Positions 55,451 to 56,733 of a stretch of DNA of 56,733 nt are shown piece after piece; the first letter of the stretch is position 1, and each line of letters opens with the position of its first letter. Source of the DNA: Basidiobolus meristosporus CBS 931.73 (taxonomy: Eukaryota > Basidiobolomycota > Basidiobolomycetes > Basidiobolales > Basidiobolaceae); NCBI GenBank assembly GCA_002104905.1, contig MCFE01000575.1, forward strand, positions 1 to 56,733, in the 5' to 3' direction. Made by a program: the position numbers and the translations under genes. The notes under the pieces were generated by a model. It worked only from the letters and a program-made list of their open reading frames with translations, did no database searches and was not told the origin of the DNA.

Positions 55451-55990
55451 TCTGTGGGAAGTATTGGTCAACCCCGCTCAAGCGACCCTTCGCCAAATTC
55501 CCACAATTTTACCTCGCTGCTATTTAGGCAGGTTTGGCAAAATAATGCAAGGAATTAGCGGGGTTGATTAGGATCACGGTAAGGGTTAGGGTTGGGCTGG
55601 GTCGTATCGGGATGGCGATTCTCGTAGGGACCGTCATCAGACTACGAATATGCGGAATTTGACATGATGTGAGCACTTGGTGGCTACAATGAGTACCACA
55701 TCAGATCACAATTTTAGGCGTTTTTGGAGTAGTGTCGCTAACCATTGCCATAAAATGACGGTTTCAACATCAAATGATCTCATGGCAATCGAATTAGTGC
55801 GATTCTCTCGCAGCGGACTTCTCCAGCTGGATCGATTAGGATTGTGGTTGAAACCTGTGACCAATGAGTGGATCTAGAAGCCAAGCTTGGGACTGCTCCG
55901 TTCCTTTGGACGCAATAAATACGTGAACTCTTCGAAAATCGAGCCTTCGTATTATTAAATCAAATTTCTAGTCTTTTCTTAGTTCTCCAT
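55451..55990. promoter_or_regulatory. Divergent promoter of cyclophilin and CBS genes
   Basis: 540 bases between two divergent start codons. It contains an 11-base perfect inverted repeat (TCAACCCCGCT at 55468-55478, AGCGGGGTTGA at 55557-55567) and a telobox-like AAGGGTTAGGGTT (55581-55593). No clear TATA box is seen close to either gene. Confidence 0.6.
55581..55593 (+). promoter_or_regulatory. Telobox-like promoter motif
   Basis: AAGGGTTAGGGTT is a short interstitial telomere-type motif. Such boxes bind Myb-type factors (Tbf1-like) in fungal promoters of growth and translation genes. It is too short to be a telomere. Confidence 0.5.
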
Positions 55991-56723
55991 ATGAGTCAAA
56001 CCGACTATTCTGCCCATCGTGCTGGTCTTTCAGAAGTTCAGAATGACTGGGGCATGATCAAAGCCAAGGATCTTATCAAAGTTCAGGAAGTCATCGTCAT
56101 GTATGTAGTCGTTGAGTAGTGCCCATCCCCCCCTGCTTACTAAGCTGTTTTACTAAAACTAGTGATGGTGAGGTCACCCTGGAAACCGCCGTACAGGTAA
56201 GGCTGTCTTGTGTCAAGTCAACCAGAACTCCAATTACGAGCTAAACCTCTCCACGAATAGACCCTGATCGAAACCGGGGTCAGCTCGGCCCCCATCTACG
56301 ATAGGGAAACCGGCTCGTTTGTGGGGATGTTCGACTATCGCGACATGCTCACGTACGTGCTAGGTGTGAAGGAGCGAAGCAGTATCCTCGACATCGAAAC
56401 TTCACAAGAAATCACCGACCTGCTAAAAAAAACCTCGAACGCGGAGAGAATCCCGGTCAAACTCGCCTCAGGTACTTCTCGTAACCCTCGCCTTCTCCCT
56501 CGGACAGCACGCTGATCACCTTCCCAGACCTATCCCAACAAAACCCGTTCTATTCCATCACCGAGAACACCTCCCTCATCCAAATCTTGGATCTGCTGAG
56601 CACCTCGGTTCATAGAGGTATATTCTGAGTATGTGCTGTTGCGTTGCGTTGCGTGTAGACACTGAACTCCAGATTCTCTTACCAACTCTAGTCGTTGTCG
56701 TTGATGATGGTGGGAACATCAGG
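55991..56723 (+). CDS. CBS-domain protein, AMPK-gamma/Snf4-like, partial
   Basis: Five exons are visible: 55991-56100, 56163-56196, 56261-56471, 56528-56617 and 56692-56723. A GTACGT donor follows at the edge and the gene continues beyond the window. It begins MSQTDYSAHRAGLSEVQNDW. The first CBS repeat has LETAVQTLIETGVSSAPIYD and FVGMFDYRDMLTYVLG; a second begins with YSITENTSLIQILDLL and HRVVVVDD. All exon phases fit (lengths 110, 34, 211, 90). Introns are 56-74 bases with TACTAA-like branch sites (56139, 56152). Paired CBS repeats bind adenine nucleotides and form the gamma subunit of SNF1/AMPK. Another fungal CBS protein is possible, because the protein is not complete here. Confidence 0.8.
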
Positions 56724-56733
56724 GTACGTATTG

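Noticed and set aside
55581-55593. GGGTTAGGGTT as a telomere remnant
   Set aside because: Only about two units are present, inside a promoter; far too short for a telomere.

Overview
The window looks like a chromosome segment of a filamentous or otherwise intron-rich fungus. The reasons are short spliceosomal introns (54-90 bases, with TACTAA-type branch sites), fungal-style Ty3/gypsy and Ty1/copia elements, and Plavaka-type (KDZ/tnp2 class) transposase remains, which are known mostly from Basidiomycota. The phylum cannot be fixed from the sequence alone.

The window has two compartments. Positions 1 to about 51,300 are an AT-rich, CpG-poor mass of nested transposable elements with no host gene that I recognise. 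Positions about 51,300 to 56,733 are GC- and CpG-richer. They carry three ordinary genes: an AMN1-like F-box/leucine-rich-repeat gene (+, with one frameshift), a complete ten-exon cyclophilin E (RRM + PPIase) gene (-), and the start of a CBS-domain gene (+) that runs off the end.

The transposon part can be read as layers, many fixed by target-site duplications (TSDs). From 10.9 to 23.5 kb an LTR of family A2 holds a copia element (copia-2, 11261-23272, TSD ctatc/ctatt). Its 3' LTR holds a gypsy-B element (11555-18159, TSD cagt). That gypsy-B pol holds the 3' half of a gypsy-A element, whose LTR holds a copia-2 solo LTR (13777-14145, TSD gaatc). The same gypsy-B gag also holds a solo gypsy-B LTR (17132-17499, TSD caat). 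At 24498-29146 lies a second, nearly intact gypsy-B copy (TSD atat). It begins exactly at the LTR-gag junction created by that nested LTR and so lacks a primer-binding site and the gag N-terminus.

From 31.7 to 46.3 kb the sequence can be read as one large DNA transposon with two divergent genes. A Plavaka-type transposase lies to the right. To the left is an unrecognised coiled-coil and tandem-repeat protein, called JK here. The JK gene is split by a PIF/Harbinger-like element with intact transposase (38140-41542, TSD att) and by a copia-1 element (32228-36912, TSD gtgtt). A second, rearranged copy of the same divergent pair occupies 46.3-50 kb. There the shared intergenic region holds a long palindromic element (47071-48319) with the Harbinger-type terminal repeat and TSD, itself split by a solo LTR (TSD acaag).

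Positions 1 to 10.9 kb hold solo family-A LTRs and decayed copia-1, Plavaka, Harbinger and gypsy-B relics. No rRNA, tRNA or CRISPR array was recognised. All alignments were done by eye, so divergence counts and relic edges are approximate.
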